Origin: Acetobacter musti
GTDB lineage: Bacteria; Pseudomonadota; Alphaproteobacteria; Acetobacterales; Acetobacteraceae
Assembly (NCBI RefSeq): GCF_011516835.1
Contig: NZ_WOTB01000005.1
Coordinates: 1 to 64,000, forward strand
Length of the DNA stretch: 64,000 nucleotides
Direction of reading: 5' to 3'
This document shows positions 8,362 through 17,547 of this stretch, piece after piece; within the stretch, counting starts at the first letter, position 1; each line of letters opens with the position of its first letter. The position numbers and the translations under genes are program-made. The notes under the pieces are model-generated. The model did no database searches and had not been told where the DNA came from. It was given only the letters and a program-made list of their open reading frames with translations.

Positions 8362-9105
8362 ATGAGGCACTGCGACATGCGGCTGGGCGGACTTGGGTTT
8401 AAACAGTTAAGTTTAACTGCCGTCGCAATCGCTTCCGTCTTCAGTGCCGCCAAACCATCAACTGCTTCTGCTCACACAAGAGCCCACCTCCATCACCGCT
8501 CTGGTGTCAGAAGCATTCGTTTTGCTGCTGCACACAGTAACTGGCACAGCTATCGTCCTTCGTCAGGACATGTCATTCAGTGTGTAGCATTCGCCAAAGC
8601 TGAATCAGATATCGCTCTGCCTGGAAACGCCCGTGACTGGTGGAGCAACGCTGCCGGTCGCTATGCGAGAGGTCAGGCACCTGAATCCGGAAGCGTCCTT
8701 AACTTTCGCCCAATCCGGCGCATGCCACTGGGACACGTCGCAATCGTCACCGGCACTCTCAACAGCCGCGTTATCACGATCGACCAGTCCCACTGGGGGC
8801 AGAACAGCATCTCGCGCAATGTGCGTGTCGTCGATGTCTCTCCGGATAATGACTGGTCCGCCGTCCGCGTCGAACTGAATGGCAAAACTGGCACTTTCGG
8901 CTCCATCTATCCAACATACGGCTTCATCTACCCAAGACCTGAATACGGCTCTCAGGTCATGACTGCCGATAGCCCCTCCGCCCAGCAGGCCGCCGCGCAG
9001 TACGCAGAAGCAGCCCCCACAGCCGGCACTGTTGAAAACCATTACCTGGCAACCAGTTTTTCAGATCACCATGTCCGCAAAACGATTCACCGCAGACGCC
9101 GGTAG
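8362..9105 (+). CDS. Exported CHAP-domain protein (putative peptidoglycan amidase/endopeptidase)
   Basis: The 247-residue product has an N-terminal hydrophobic segment (about residues 14-36, LSLTAVAIASVFSAAKPSTASA) that fits a signal peptide. A CHAP (NlpC/P60-like) domain follows from about residue 65 to 195. The catalytic Cys is C74 in HVIQCVAFAK, the His is H125 in MPLGHVAIVTG, and D141 in VITIDQSHWG is a candidate third residue. CHAP domains cleave peptide bonds in peptidoglycan. The C-terminal 50 residues are Ala/Gln-rich and end basic (IHRRRR). The gene stands alone between the oxidase operon and glyA. It may act in cell-wall remodelling; the precise bond cannot be told. Confidence 0.8.
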   Translation: MRHCDMRLGGLGFKQLSLTAVAIASVFSAAKPSTASAHTRAHLHHRSGVRSIRFAAAHSNWHSYRPSSGHVIQCVAFAKAESDIALPGNARDWWSNAAGRYARGQAPESGSVLNFRPIRRMPLGHVAIVTGTLNSRVITIDQSHWGQNSISRNVRVVDVSPDNDWSAVRVELNGKTGTFGSIYPTYGFIYPRPEYGSQVMTADSPSAQQAAAQYAEAAPTAGTVENHYLATSFSDHHVRKTIHRRRR

Positions 9106-9511
9106 CACCAAAAACTCCGGCCTGTGAGCAGGCCAGAACAACTCTGAATCTTCATTTATTTTACAAATGATTTTCAGGAGCCAGGAGCTGTTCTGAAGAA
9201 GGAATTACTCCTTCCGGACAACCCCACAAAATAAGACATTGTCGTCCTCTCATGCCAAGGCCTGTATTTTCAATGTAACGGCTTTTTTCTTTATAAGCAT
9301 TAGAACACACTGCAAGTCTCCCTGCTGAGCACACCCTGATACAGCAAAATTCTGCCGTGCCTGAGCCACATTCACATCAGCCACATCATCAGAATTCCAC
9401 GTCCGAAATATTTTTCAGATCCTGCTTTGCTAAATCATCCAATATCTGAAAAGCGCTCAGCCGGCCGCTGACCGGATCAGCTCGTATCTCCGACAGAAAA
9501 CCATAAAAAAA

Positions 9512-9571
9512 GCGTTTGTATACTTTGCGAATAACAGGCGCTTTGATTCCGGTTTATTAAACTTAAACAGG
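9512..9571 (+). repeat. Partial copy of the MITE-like repeat
   Basis: GCGTTTGTATACTTTGCG (from 9512) matches the terminal repeat of the element at 58909 and 59556, and CTTTGATTCCGGTTTATTAAA (from 9541) matches its inner part. The gggctttgcccc core between them is missing, so this is an internally deleted copy. Confidence 0.55.
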
Positions 9572-9618
9572 TAAAGAACAGAACCCCGCTCCGTCTCCTG
9601 TTGCAAAAGATTAACCAC

Positions 9619-9650
9619 AAAAAAAGCCGGATCCCCAGCAGGACCCGGCC
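9619..9650 (-). terminator. Rho-independent terminator of glyA
   Basis: On the minus strand, GCCGGGTCC-tgctg-GGGATCCGGC forms a strong stem followed by TTTTTTT. It lies 50 bases after the glyA stop codon. Confidence 0.8.
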
Positions 9651-9699
9651 TCACATTCTCACAAAAAAGCCCCGCCCTGAAACAGACGGAGCCTTCCCC

Positions 9700-10992
9700 T
9701 CACTTATAGATCGGGAACCTCGCGCACAGCGCCTTCACGCGCTCATGCACCGCATTCTCCACTGCCGCGTCCCCCTCGCCGCCCGAAGCGGCCAGCGCCG
9801 TCAGCACCTCATCAATCATCTCGCCAACAGCCCGGAACTCCGCCTCACTGAACCCCCGCGCCGTCGCCGCCGGGCTGCCCAGACGAATACCGGACGTCAC
9901 CGCCGGCTTCTCCGGATCAAACGGCACCGCATTCTTGTTCGCCGTAATGCCCGCCCGCTCGAGCGCCTTCTCGGCCGCCTTGCCGGTCACCTTCTTCGGA
10001 CGCAGATCCACCAGCAGCAGATGGCTGTCCGTGCCCCCCGTCACCAGATCGAACCCGCGCTCCAGCAGAACCTCGCCCAGCACCTTCGCATTCGCCGCGA
10101 CCGCCTTCTGATAGTCCGCAAACTCCGGACGGAGCGCCTCGCCGAACGCCACAGCCTTCGCCGCAATCACATGCATCAGAGGACCACCCTGCAGACCAGG
10201 GAACACCGCCGAGTTGATCTTCTTCGCCAGCGCCTCGTCATTCGTCAGGATCAGACCACCACGCGGACCACGCAGCGTCTTGTGCGTCGTGCTCGTCACA
10301 ACATCCGCATACGGCAGCGGGCTCGGATACAGCCCCGCCGCCACCAGACCGGCGAAATGCGCCATGTCCACCATCAGCTTCGCGCCAACTTCATCAGCCA
10401 CCTTCCGGAACCGGACGAAATCGATCACCCGCGGATAGGCCGAGCTGCCGGCCACGATCAGCTTCGGCTTATGCTCGCGCGCCAGAGCCTCCATCTCGTC
10501 ATAGTCCAGCAGCCCGTCCTGACGCCGCACGCCATACTGAACCGCATTGAACCACTTGCCGGAATAGTTCGGCGCCGCGCCATGCGTCAGATGCCCGCCC
10601 GCCGCCAGGCTCATACCCAGAACCGTATCGCCCGGCGCCACAACCGCCATGAACGCCGCCTGATTGGCGTTCGCGCCGGAATGCGGCTGCACATTGGCAA
10701 ACCCCGCACCAAAGATCTGCTTCACGCGCTCAATCGCAAGGACCTCGACCTTATCGACATCCACGCAGCCGCCATAATAGCGCCGGCCCGGATACCCCTC
10801 GGCATATTTGTTGGTCAGAACGCTGCCCTGAGCCTCAAGAACAGCACGGGAGACCATGTTCTCACTGGCAATCAGCTCAATGCCATCCCGCTGCCGAACA
10901 AGCTCGTCCCCGATCGCAGAGGCGACGTCCGCATCCACCTCACCCAGAGAAGACCCAAAAAAACGATGCAGATCCGTGTCGCTCATTTGCAA
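9700..10992 (-). CDS. glyA: Serine hydroxymethyltransferase
   Basis: GlyA converts serine and tetrahydrofolate to glycine and methylene-tetrahydrofolate, the main cytoplasmic source of one-carbon units. The 430 residues match the family in length. The pyridoxal-phosphate lysine is K238 in [16 protein letters not shown]. Other family blocks are [11 protein letters not shown] (41-51), [15 protein letters not shown] (61-75) and [13 protein letters not shown] (208-220). Two adjacent Met codons (positions 1 and 3) could start it. A terminator follows it and a hairpin lies in its 5' leader. It is transcribed away from the amino-acid permease gene. Confidence 0.97.
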   Translation of the reverse strand: MQMSDTDLHRFFGSSLGEVDADVASAIGDELVRQRDGIELIASENMVSRAVLEAQGSVLTNKYAEGYPGRRYYGGCVDVDKVEVLAIERVKQIFGAGFANVQPHSGANANQAAFMAVVAPGDTVLGMSLAAGGHLTHGAAPNYSGKWFNAVQYGVRRQDGLLDYDEMEALAREHKPKLIVAGSSAYPRVIDFVRFRKVADEVGAKLMVDMAHFAGLVAAGLYPSPLPYADVVTSTTHKTLRGPRGGLILTNDEALAKKINSAVFPGLQGGPLMHVIAAKAVAFGEALRPEFADYQKAVAANAKVLGEVLLERGFDLVTGGTDSHLLLVDLRPKKVTGKAAEKALERAGITANKNAVPFDPEKPAVTSGIRLGSPAATARGFSEAEFRAVGEMIDEVLTALAASGGEGDAAVENAVHERVKALCARFPIYK

Positions 10993-11010
10993 AATCCCTG
11001 TCCACGAGCT

Positions 11011-11133
11011 TCAGCCATGCAGAAAAGCCTCCCTATGCCAGCCGGGAGGCCCCCTGCCATCCGCGCGCTTGTAGCCCGTCCGGCACCGGAAAACCACCGC
11101 CAAAACCACAGCCAGAGCCACAACCGGAACCAT
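11011..11133 (-). CDS. Possible 40-residue membrane peptide upstream of glyA
   Basis: A 41-codon minus-strand frame begins ATG at 11133, after GGGGG at a five-base spacing, and ends TGA at 11011, 18 bases before glyA. It encodes one hydrophobic helix (MVPVVALAVVLAVVF) followed by a basic tail containing CRTGYKRADGRG. I do not recognise a family. The tail overlaps the hairpin at 11027-11050. It could be a real small membrane protein co-transcribed with glyA, or a chance frame in GC-rich DNA. Confidence 0.35.
   Translation of the reverse strand: MVPVVALAVVLAVVFRCRTGYKRADGRGPPGWHREAFLHG
11023..11050 (-). promoter_or_regulatory. Terminator-like hairpin in the glyA leader
   Basis: On the minus strand, GCCTCCC (11050-11044) pairs with GGGAGGC (11033-11027) around a 10-base loop and is followed by TTTTC. 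It sits about 30 bases upstream of the glyA start, so it could attenuate glyA or end a short upstream transcript. I do not recognise a known riboswitch above it. Confidence 0.4.
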
Positions 11134-11253
11134 CGCAGCCCCCGGCCCGTCACCTGCGCAGTCACGACAAACCCGCGACAAACTCCGCGGCAGCCGCTAT
11201 TCACACACCCGTAACAAACATCCAGACGAACAAGAGCCGGAGACCATCCGTTC

Positions 11254-12705
11254 ATGCCCCGACCGACGAGCCCGTCAGCCCTGAGCACCCTCTTCCGGCT
11301 CAAACCCGTCACCACAGAGGATGACAGCGGCCTGAAGCGCGTCCTCGGCCCCGCCAGCCTCGTCGCGCTGGGCGTCGGCGCCACCATCGGCGCCGGTCTG
11401 TTCTCGCTCACCGGCATCGCTGCCGGCGACAATGCCGGACCCGCCGTCACCCTGTCCTACCTCATCGCCGCCATCGCCTGCGGCTTCGCCGGACTCTGCT
11501 ACAGCGAACTCGCCAGCATGATCCCCGTCTCCGGCAGCGCCTATTCCTACGCCTATGTCGCCATGGGTGAACTCGTCGCCTGGATCATCGGCTGGGACCT
11601 CGTTCTCGAATACGCCGTCGGCGCCGCCACCGTCTCGGTCAGCTGGTCAGGCTACATCACCTCCCTGCTCGCCGAATGGGGCATCCATCTCCCCGCCCGC
11701 CTCACCGCCTCTCCCTTCGAAACCATCCCTCTCCCCGACGGCACCACCACAACCGGCATCGCCAACGTCCCCGCCGCCTTCATCATCGCCCTCGTTTCGC
11801 TGATGCTCATTCGCGGCACGTCAGAGTCCGCCAGAGTCAACGCCGTCATCGTCACCATCAAACTGTCCGTCATCGCCGCCTTCATCGGTTTCGGTCTGCC
11901 CTATATCGACACCGCCAACTACCATCCCTTCATCCCGCCCAACGAGGGCACCTTCGGCCATTACGGCTTCTCCGGCGTTATGCGCGCCGCCGGCACCATC
12001 TTCTTCGCCTATATCGGCTTCGACGCCCTCTCCACCGCCGCCCAGGAAACAAAGAATCCGAAGCGCGACATGCCCATCGGCATCATCGGAAGCCTGCTCG
12101 TCTGCGTCCTCGCCTATGTCAGCTTCTCTTTCGTCCTGACCGGCATCGTGAACTATAAGGACATGATCGGAGACCCCGCCCCCGTCGCCACCGCCATCGA
12201 CCGCACCCACGCCACCTGGCTCAGACTCGCCGTGAAATTCGGTATCCTCGCCGGCTTCACCTCCGTTCTGCTCGTCCTCCTCCTCGGCCAGAGCCGCGTC
12301 TTCTTCGCCATGTCAAAAGACGGTCTGCTGCCGCCGCTGTTCAGCAAAACCCACAAACGCTTTCATACGCCCTGGCTGTCCAACCTGTTCTTCATGGTCA
12401 TCACCGGCGTCCTCGCCGCCTTCCTGCCCATCGCCGAACTCGGTCACATGACCTCCATCGGAACCCTGCTCGCCTTCACCATCGTCTGCGCCGGCGTTCT
12501 CATCCTCCGCCGCACCACGCCGGACATGGAACGCAAATTCCGCGTCCCCGGCGGCCCGGTCATTCCCATCCTCGGCATCGCCTCCTGCCTGACCGTCATG
12601 ATCTCCCTGGACAGCCTCACCTGGCTCCGCCTCGTCGTCTGGCTCGCCCTCGGCGCAATCATCTATTTCGGCTACAGCCGCCGCCACAGCCTGCTGAACC
12701 GCTGA
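11254..12705 (+). CDS. APC-superfamily amino-acid permease (cationic amino-acid transporter type)
   Basis: This 483-residue inner-membrane protein has about 12 hydrophobic helices. The first helix carries GVGATIGAGLFSLTG (about residues 45-59), the substrate-binding glycine motif of the APC family, and helix 6 has GTIFFAYIGFDALSTAAQETKNPKRDMP (about 247-274), typical of the CAT/YhdG branch (TC 2.A.3.3). It would import an amino acid with protons; the substrate is not determined by sequence. It is divergent from glyA across 260 bases. Third codon positions are very C-rich, as in its neighbours. The start at 11254 has only a weak ribosome site (GCCGGAGACC). Confidence 0.9.
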   Translation: MPRPTSPSALSTLFRLKPVTTEDDSGLKRVLGPASLVALGVGATIGAGLFSLTGIAAGDNAGPAVTLSYLIAAIACGFAGLCYSELASMIPVSGSAYSYAYVAMGELVAWIIGWDLVLEYAVGAATVSVSWSGYITSLLAEWGIHLPARLTASPFETIPLPDGTTTTGIANVPAAFIIALVSLMLIRGTSESARVNAVIVTIKLSVIAAFIGFGLPYIDTANYHPFIPPNEGTFGHYGFSGVMRAAGTIFFAYIGFDALSTAAQETKNPKRDMPIGIIGSLLVCVLAYVSFSFVLTGIVNYKDMIGDPAPVATAIDRTHATWLRLAVKFGILAGFTSVLLVLLLGQSRVFFAMSKDGLLPPLFSKTHKRFHTPWLSNLFFMVITGVLAAFLPIAELGHMTSIGTLLAFTIVCAGVLILRRTTPDMERKFRVPGGPVIPILGIASCLTVMISLDSLTWLRLVVWLALGAIIYFGYSRRHSLLNR

Positions 12706-12790
12706 GACCTAGGCCGGGGCATTCCGCCCCGCACCAACAGCACCAGTTCCGTTCCCACGCTGACACACGGACGCCTGTTCACAACAGTCA

Positions 12791-12814
12791 CGGCACTGCC
12801 CGCACGCAGTGCCG
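12791..12814 (+). terminator. Hairpin after the permease gene
   Basis: CGGCACTG (12791-12798) pairs perfectly with CAGTGCCG (12807-12814), followed by TTGTCT. It lies 85 bases after the permease stop and is a plausible, weak terminator. A second possible stem, CGGGGC/GCCCCG, lies at 12715-12731. Confidence 0.45.
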
Positions 12815-12916
12815 TTGTCTCACCAGCTGAACCATCACGCTCTCCGCATGTTAAAATCACGACGCCGTCGCAAAAAACAACAAAACGGCGTTTGCCCCTC
12901 ATCGCGGAGTCACAGC

Positions 12917-13765
12917 ATGTCAGCAGGCACCATCCTCATCACCGGAGCCGGCACCGGCTTCGGCAAAGAAGTCGCCCTGCGTCTGGCCGAACAGGGCCAC
13001 AGCGTCATCGCCGGCGTCGAAATCGCCGCACAGGTCAAATCCCTCCAGGACGAAGCCGCCGCCCGCAACACCCGGCTGCGCATTGAGAAGCTCGATGTCA
13101 CCTGCCCCGGCGACCGCCACAAGGCGTCCGGCTGGGATGTCGGCGTCCTGCTGAACAACGCCGGCATCTCGGAAGGCGGCTCGATGGTCGACATCCCCGC
13201 CAGAAATCTGCGGCATCAGTTCGAGGTCAACGTCATCGGCCCCGCCCTGCTCACCCGCGACATCGCCAGAAAAATGGCCGCGAAGAGAAAAGGCAAAATC
13301 GTCTTCATGTCCTCCGTCGCCGGCCTGACCACAGACCCGTTCGCCGGTGCCTATTCCGCCTCCAAACACGCCATCGAAGCCATCGCCTCCGCCCTGCAGC
13401 AGGAACTCCGCGAATTCAGCGTCGAGGTCGCCACCATCAATCCCGGCCCGTTCCTGACCGGCTTTAACGACCGGATGTTCGAAACCTGGAAAAGCTGGCT
13501 GGATGACCCCACGAAACGCCTGTTCGATTACGCAAAGATCGCCTTCCCCCACGAACAGTACGACCCCGAACCCGTCTTCGAGACCACCATCGGCGTCCTC
13601 ACCGGCCAGATCGGCACCTACCGGAACGTCGAGCCGAAAGACATCATCGGCCAGCAGAAAGAACAGCTGGAAGCCACCTGGTCCCTCCGCTCCGCCGATC
13701 ATCTCGGAACACGCGCGGAACTTGTGCAGAAAGCTTCTGAAATCAGGCCAGCCACACCCGTGTAG
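12917..13765 (+). CDS. Short-chain dehydrogenase/reductase (SDR)
   Basis: This is a classical SDR of 282 residues from the ATG at 12917, chosen because GGAG lies seven bases before it and the Rossmann fold starts directly (TILITGAGTGFG). An upstream in-frame start at 12809 would add unrelated residues. It has the coenzyme motif TGAGTGFG (9-16), NNAG (80-83) and the catalytic set Ser132/133, Tyr146 and Lys150 (SSVAGLTTDPFAGAYSASK). It would catalyse an NAD(P)-dependent alcohol/ketone conversion in the cytoplasm. Substrate unknown. It stands alone, with no operon partner. Confidence 0.9.
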   Translation: MSAGTILITGAGTGFGKEVALRLAEQGHSVIAGVEIAAQVKSLQDEAAARNTRLRIEKLDVTCPGDRHKASGWDVGVLLNNAGISEGGSMVDIPARNLRHQFEVNVIGPALLTRDIARKMAAKRKGKIVFMSSVAGLTTDPFAGAYSASKHAIEAIASALQQELREFSVEVATINPGPFLTGFNDRMFETWKSWLDDPTKRLFDYAKIAFPHEQYDPEPVFETTIGVLTGQIGTYRNVEPKDIIGQQKEQLEATWSLRSADHLGTRAELVQKASEIRPATPV

Positions 13766-14384
13766 TATCGGACAATGCAAACCGGCTGCGAAACCAGTGT
13801 CAGTTCATCGAAATTTCGTACGGTTCGCACCGGAAAGACCGGAATGTTGTTGATACCCACGCGCCATTTAGCGCTCCGCGGAAGCATGATCTGCAACGGG
13901 AGACTACGGATCATCCACGGCGCGAAATGCGTTCATCAGCGCGTCCTGCATCAGCTGATGAGGAGAAAACCTCCCCGGCCCACAGAAATGCGACACCGGC
14001 GAGAGCCGGCACTGTGGCAACAACGCCGAGGCGCAGAACTGCGCCGGACCTTACTGAGATGCGCAGGCAGCCTGCTTTTCATGGGATCACTTCATCAGGT
14101 GGCCAAGCCGGCACTATGGAGGATAAAGTCCAGGAAAGCGTGGTCAGGGAACTATTATGTCCTATGACAATGAGAGGCGATCACCATCGGCGTCTCAGGA
14201 GAAAACAGTTCTGAAAAGCTCCGCCGGCGTCATACGACAGTTTGTCGCTCGTGATATGCGAAAGAGCCCGTTTACCCGGCCGGCAGCAACGGCCTGGAAG
14301 AGCCCGCGCATTAACGAAGCATGCCACGGGAAAGTTGCTTTGGTGAGCCGTGCGGATCACACGATCGAAAAAGAACATTTCCGT
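13766..14384. other. 619-base gap with no clear gene
   Basis: Several short frames exist on both strands (for example 13775-14167 plus), but they are rich in Arg, His and Cys, overlap each other and match nothing I know. The stretch could hold decayed coding sequence. No tRNA-like or rRNA-like fold was recognised. Confidence 0.35.
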
Positions 14385-14933
14385 TTAATGCGTATGTCCG
14401 TTCTTCCATGTTTGCAGCGCAGCGAGCGTCCGGGTCACATGCTCGTCGGGTGAGCGGTCGGAGTAACTCATCAGAATCCGGCCATCTGGTGCAATCACAT
14501 ACGAAGTGCGGTTCGCATGTGTGCCGCTCGCCATCTTAGCATCGTATTCACCGGTCACTTCACCCTTTGGATCCGCTGCCACCGGGAACTTGCTACGGCA
14601 CTCACTGACGGAGAAGCGGCGCAGTTTATCGATCTCGTCCATCGAAACGCCAATGACGCTCGCGCCAAGCGCATGGAACTGATCCATCGCGTCAGCGAAA
14701 TCATGTGCCTCGATCGTGCAGCCCGGCGTAAATGCGGCCGGATAAAAATACAGCACGACCGGCCCCTTTTTCAGTGCGCCTGCCAGCGAATATGTAAAGT
14801 CTCTGCCACCCATACTGGCCTGTAGTGTGAAAGAGGGTGCCGCCTGCCCTACAGGGAGTGCGGCGCGAGCGGCCTGTCCGCCGGCCAGCATCAGTATTGT
14901 GACGGCAACAAGCGCAAAAACGTGACTTTTCAT
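14385..14933 (-). CDS. Exported peroxiredoxin (BCP/AhpC-TSA family)
   Basis: This 182-residue thiol peroxidase reduces peroxides through a cysteine. The peroxidatic Cys is C72 in FYPAAFTPGCT, and C112 in SECRSKFP is a possible resolving Cys. Unlike cytoplasmic BCP it begins with a clear signal peptide (MKSHVFALVAVTILMLAGGQAARA, cut near residue 24), so it should act in the periplasm, probably protecting against peroxide formed by respiration. It has no partner thioredoxin gene alongside. The start is supported by GGAAAG (the revcomp of CTTTCC) about 10 bases upstream. Confidence 0.9.
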   Translation of the reverse strand: MKSHVFALVAVTILMLAGGQAARAALPVGQAAPSFTLQASMGGRDFTYSLAGALKKGPVVLYFYPAAFTPGCTIEAHDFADAMDQFHALGASVIGVSMDEIDKLRRFSVSECRSKFPVAADPKGEVTGEYDAKMASGTHANRTSYVIAPDGRILMSYSDRSPDEHVTRTLAALQTWKNGHTH

Positions 14934-15290
14934 AATGGCAGTTCTTTCCGTTGAGTCCGGGCATGTCAGTATAATGCCACCAACGGCGGGACGACGTCAT
15001 CATTGCCGCAATATACTCCGTGGACGCCAGACCAGAAGTCAGTTCAGGAGATGAATAAAGTCTGCAGCGAAGTCATTCACGAAGGCGCTTAGGAAATATG
15101 GATAGGGCCGAACGGTGGTCACGTTGCGCGGGACAGGACTTTAATTTTCGCCTGCTGCAAACCCGCACAACAGTTCCTCATCGGTCCAGGAATGTTCCGA
15201 CATTGCGTCCCGCCCCCGTCTGTCGCACATATCCTCCGAACCCATTCGGCCCGGACTACCGGCCCCATAGCAGACAGGAGCAGCGCGACT
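14934..15290. other. Divergent intergenic region
   Basis: This region separates the peroxiredoxin and the NADP reductase, which are transcribed in opposite directions, so it must carry both promoters. I see no clear operator or small gene in it. Confidence 0.3.
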
Positions 15291-16313
15291 ATGGCAGGCG
15301 AAACGATCACAACAGACGTCGCCATCATCGGAGCAGGTCCGACCGGCCTGTTCGCTGCTTTCGAATGCGGAATGCTCAAACTGAACAGCATTCTCATCGA
15401 CGCCCTCGCCGATATCGGTGGCCAGTGCACCGCGCTTTACCCTGAGAAACCCATCTACGACATTCCGGCGCTTCCAGCCGTCGAAGGTGCGCGCCTGATC
15501 GAAAACCTCGCCGAACAGATCGAGCCCTTCGATGTTCCGCGCCTCCTCGGCCGACGTGTCGAGACACTCACCGGTCACCGCGGCGCCTTCACGCTTGGCA
15601 CCAGCAAAGGCGACACCATCCATGCCAGAGCGGTTATCATCGCCGCCGGGGCCGGAGCCTTCGGTCCCAACCGGCCGCCGCTCGAAAACCTCGAAGCCTT
15701 TGAAGCCACCGGCGGCGTCCAGTATTATGTCCGCCGCCGCGCGGATTTCGCTGATAAAACCCTCGTCATCGCCGGCGGCGGTGACTCCGCTCTTGACTGG
15801 GCGCTTTCACTCCGCGAAGTCGCCCGCAAAATTTATCTCGTCCATCGTCGCGACAAATTCCGCGCCGCGCCGGAGAGCCTCCGTCAGCTCGATGAAGCTG
15901 TCACCAAAGGCGAGATTGAGAAAATTACCCCTTATCAGCTGAAATCCCTGAAAGGGAAGGAAGGAACGCTCTCCGGCGTCGAACTCGCTACCCTTGATGG
16001 TGACACCCGCCTTCTCGACGCCGATCATCTTCTGGCATTCTTCGGCCTCGCCACCGATCTCGGCCCGGTCGCCCAGTGGGGCATGGACCAGATCCGCTCC
16101 ACAATCCCCGTTACCCCCTCGACCTGCGAGACCAGTCTTCCCGGCGTCTTCGCCATTGGCGACGTCGCCACCTATCCTGGCAAACTGAAGCTCATCCTTC
16201 AGGGCTTCAGCGAGGCCGCCATGGCTGCCCACGCCATCTACCCGATCATCAATCCGGACCAGGCTCTCCATTTCGAATACTCCACCAGCAAGGGCGTTCC
16301 AGACACGAAATGA
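15291..16313 (+). CDS. Ferredoxin/flavodoxin-NADP+ reductase, thioredoxin-reductase-like type
   Basis: The 340-residue flavoprotein moves electrons between NADPH and ferredoxin or flavodoxin. It has the FAD-binding GAGPTG (14-19), the NADPH-binding GGGDSALDWALSL and the C-terminal FAD block GDVATYPGKLKLILQGFSEAAMAAH. It lacks the CxxC redox pair of true thioredoxin reductases, which marks the TrxR-like FNR group known from Bacillus, Chlorobium and acetic acid bacteria. The ATG at 15291 has AGGAG 10 bases before it; the longer frame from 15192 adds non-homologous residues. The alanine racemase gene follows 75 bases on. Confidence 0.9.
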   Translation: MAGETITTDVAIIGAGPTGLFAAFECGMLKLNSILIDALADIGGQCTALYPEKPIYDIPALPAVEGARLIENLAEQIEPFDVPRLLGRRVETLTGHRGAFTLGTSKGDTIHARAVIIAAGAGAFGPNRPPLENLEAFEATGGVQYYVRRRADFADKTLVIAGGGDSALDWALSLREVARKIYLVHRRDKFRAAPESLRQLDEAVTKGEIEKITPYQLKSLKGKEGTLSGVELATLDGDTRLLDADHLLAFFGLATDLGPVAQWGMDQIRSTIPVTPSTCETSLPGVFAIGDVATYPGKLKLILQGFSEAAMAAHAIYPIINPDQALHFEYSTSKGVPDTK

Positions 16314-16388
16314 CCGGTGGCGCCTCCTGCCGGGGGCGCTATACTGTGGCGCTTGCGGAGCGAAAGCAGTCGGAGGCAGGACGCAGAG

Positions 16389-17510
16389 ATGGATGTTGCA
16401 GCACAGTGGGCCGGGGGCGCCCTGACCATCGACCTCAGCGCCATCGCGGCCAACTACCGGCACCTCACTGAAATCGTTACACGCGGGGGCGCTAAAACTG
16501 TCTGCGGGGCCGCCATCAAGGCCGACGCCTACGGCCTCGGAGCCGCCCGCGTCGCTCCCGTCCTCGAAGAAGCCGGATGCCGCCGCTTCTTTGTCGCCCA
16601 CCTCTCCGAAGGTGCCGCCCTCCGTAATACCATCTCCCGTGCTGTCCCCATCTTCGTACTGCATGGCCCCCCGCCCGGAACCTCCGAAGACCTGCTTGAA
16701 GCCGGCCTCACTCCTGTCCTCAACAGCCCCGAACAGCTTGAGGAATGGCGGGTTCTCGCCAGAAAGCGCGGAAAAGCCCTCCCGGCGGCGATCCAGCTCG
16801 ATTCCGGTATGGCCCGCTTCGGCCTCACTGCCGACACCATTGCGACGCTCGCGGAAACTCCGGACAGCTATACAGGGATCGACCCCGTGCTCGTCATGAG
16901 CCACCTCGCCTGCGCCGACACCCCCGAGCACCCCGCTAACACTGCTCAGCTCGACGCCTTCCGTCATCTCAGCGCCCTGTTGCCCGCAGCCCCCCGCAGC
17001 CTCTCGGCGTCGTCAGGCATCTTTCTCGGCCCCGACTGGCACTTCGATCTGGCGAGACCTGGTGCCGCTCTCTACGGCATCAACCCGACACCAGGTCAGC
17101 CAAACCCCATGACCCCGGTCGTACGCCTCCAGGCCCGCGTCATCCAGACCCGGATCATTCCGGAAGGCCAGTCCGTTGGCTACGGCGCCCTCTTCGTCGC
17201 CCGGCGTCCGACCCGCGTCGCCCTGCTCGGCATAGGCTACGGCGACGGTTTCCACCGCTCCACCTCCAACCGGGGCTGCGCCGTCCTTCCATCTCATCCG
17301 GACATCCGCCTGCCTATTATCGGTCGGGTTTCGATGGACTCTCTGGCCATCGACATCACCGATCTCGGTGATATTCCGGTTCCCCCCGGTACCCCCCTTG
17401 ACCTCATCGGTCCCCACAATACGCTCGAAGAGGCCGCCGACGCCGCCGGCACCATTGGCTACGAACTGCTCACCGATCTCGGAGGCCGCTATCACCGAAG
17501 CTATGTTTGA
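16389..17510 (+). CDS. alr: Alanine racemase
   Basis: Alr interconverts L- and D-alanine for peptidoglycan. The PLP lysine is K44 in AAIKADAYGLG and the second catalytic base is the Tyr of GYGDG (Y284; the usual motif is GYADG). GRVSMDS is the conserved block near the active site. I prefer the ATG at 16389, after GGAGG and AGGAC, over the in-frame start at 16317; this gives 373 residues, normal for the family. It lies 75 bases after the NADP reductase, in the same direction, and is the last intact gene before the IS relic at 17548. Whether it serves biosynthesis or D-alanine breakdown is not shown by context. Confidence 0.93.
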   Translation: MDVAAQWAGGALTIDLSAIAANYRHLTEIVTRGGAKTVCGAAIKADAYGLGAARVAPVLEEAGCRRFFVAHLSEGAALRNTISRAVPIFVLHGPPPGTSEDLLEAGLTPVLNSPEQLEEWRVLARKRGKALPAAIQLDSGMARFGLTADTIATLAETPDSYTGIDPVLVMSHLACADTPEHPANTAQLDAFRHLSALLPAAPRSLSASSGIFLGPDWHFDLARPGAALYGINPTPGQPNPMTPVVRLQARVIQTRIIPEGQSVGYGALFVARRPTRVALLGIGYGDGFHRSTSNRGCAVLPSHPDIRLPIIGRVSMDSLAIDITDLGDIPVPPGTPLDLIGPHNTLEEAADAAGTIGYELLTDLGGRYHRSYV

Positions 17511-17547
17511 TGCCTTCCATGTCTTAATTCATGTGCAACCCGACCAG

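Larger units (their letters stand above)
9106..9699. other. Intergenic region downstream of the CHAP gene and glyA
   Basis: It holds a hairpin GGCCTG-tgag-CAGGCC (9119-9134) that could end the CHAP transcript, a partial MITE-like repeat (9512-9571) and the glyA terminator (9619-9650), each listed where useful. The middle part, about 9150-9500, is AT-rich with no recognisable gene. Confidence 0.4.

Noticed and set aside
9601..11214. Long plus-strand frame of 537 codons across glyA
   Set aside because: It is antisense to glyA, extremely rich in Arg, His and Gln, and has no family signature; it is the shadow of a GC-rich gene.
13775..14167. 130-codon plus-strand frame after the SDR gene
   Set aside because: Arg/His/Cys/Trp-rich, overlapped by other frames, and no ribosome site; treated as non-coding.
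15807..16967. 386-codon minus-strand frame across the NADP reductase and alanine racemase
   Set aside because: It covers two well-supported genes on the other strand and has Gly/Glu/Asp-rich composition typical of shadows.
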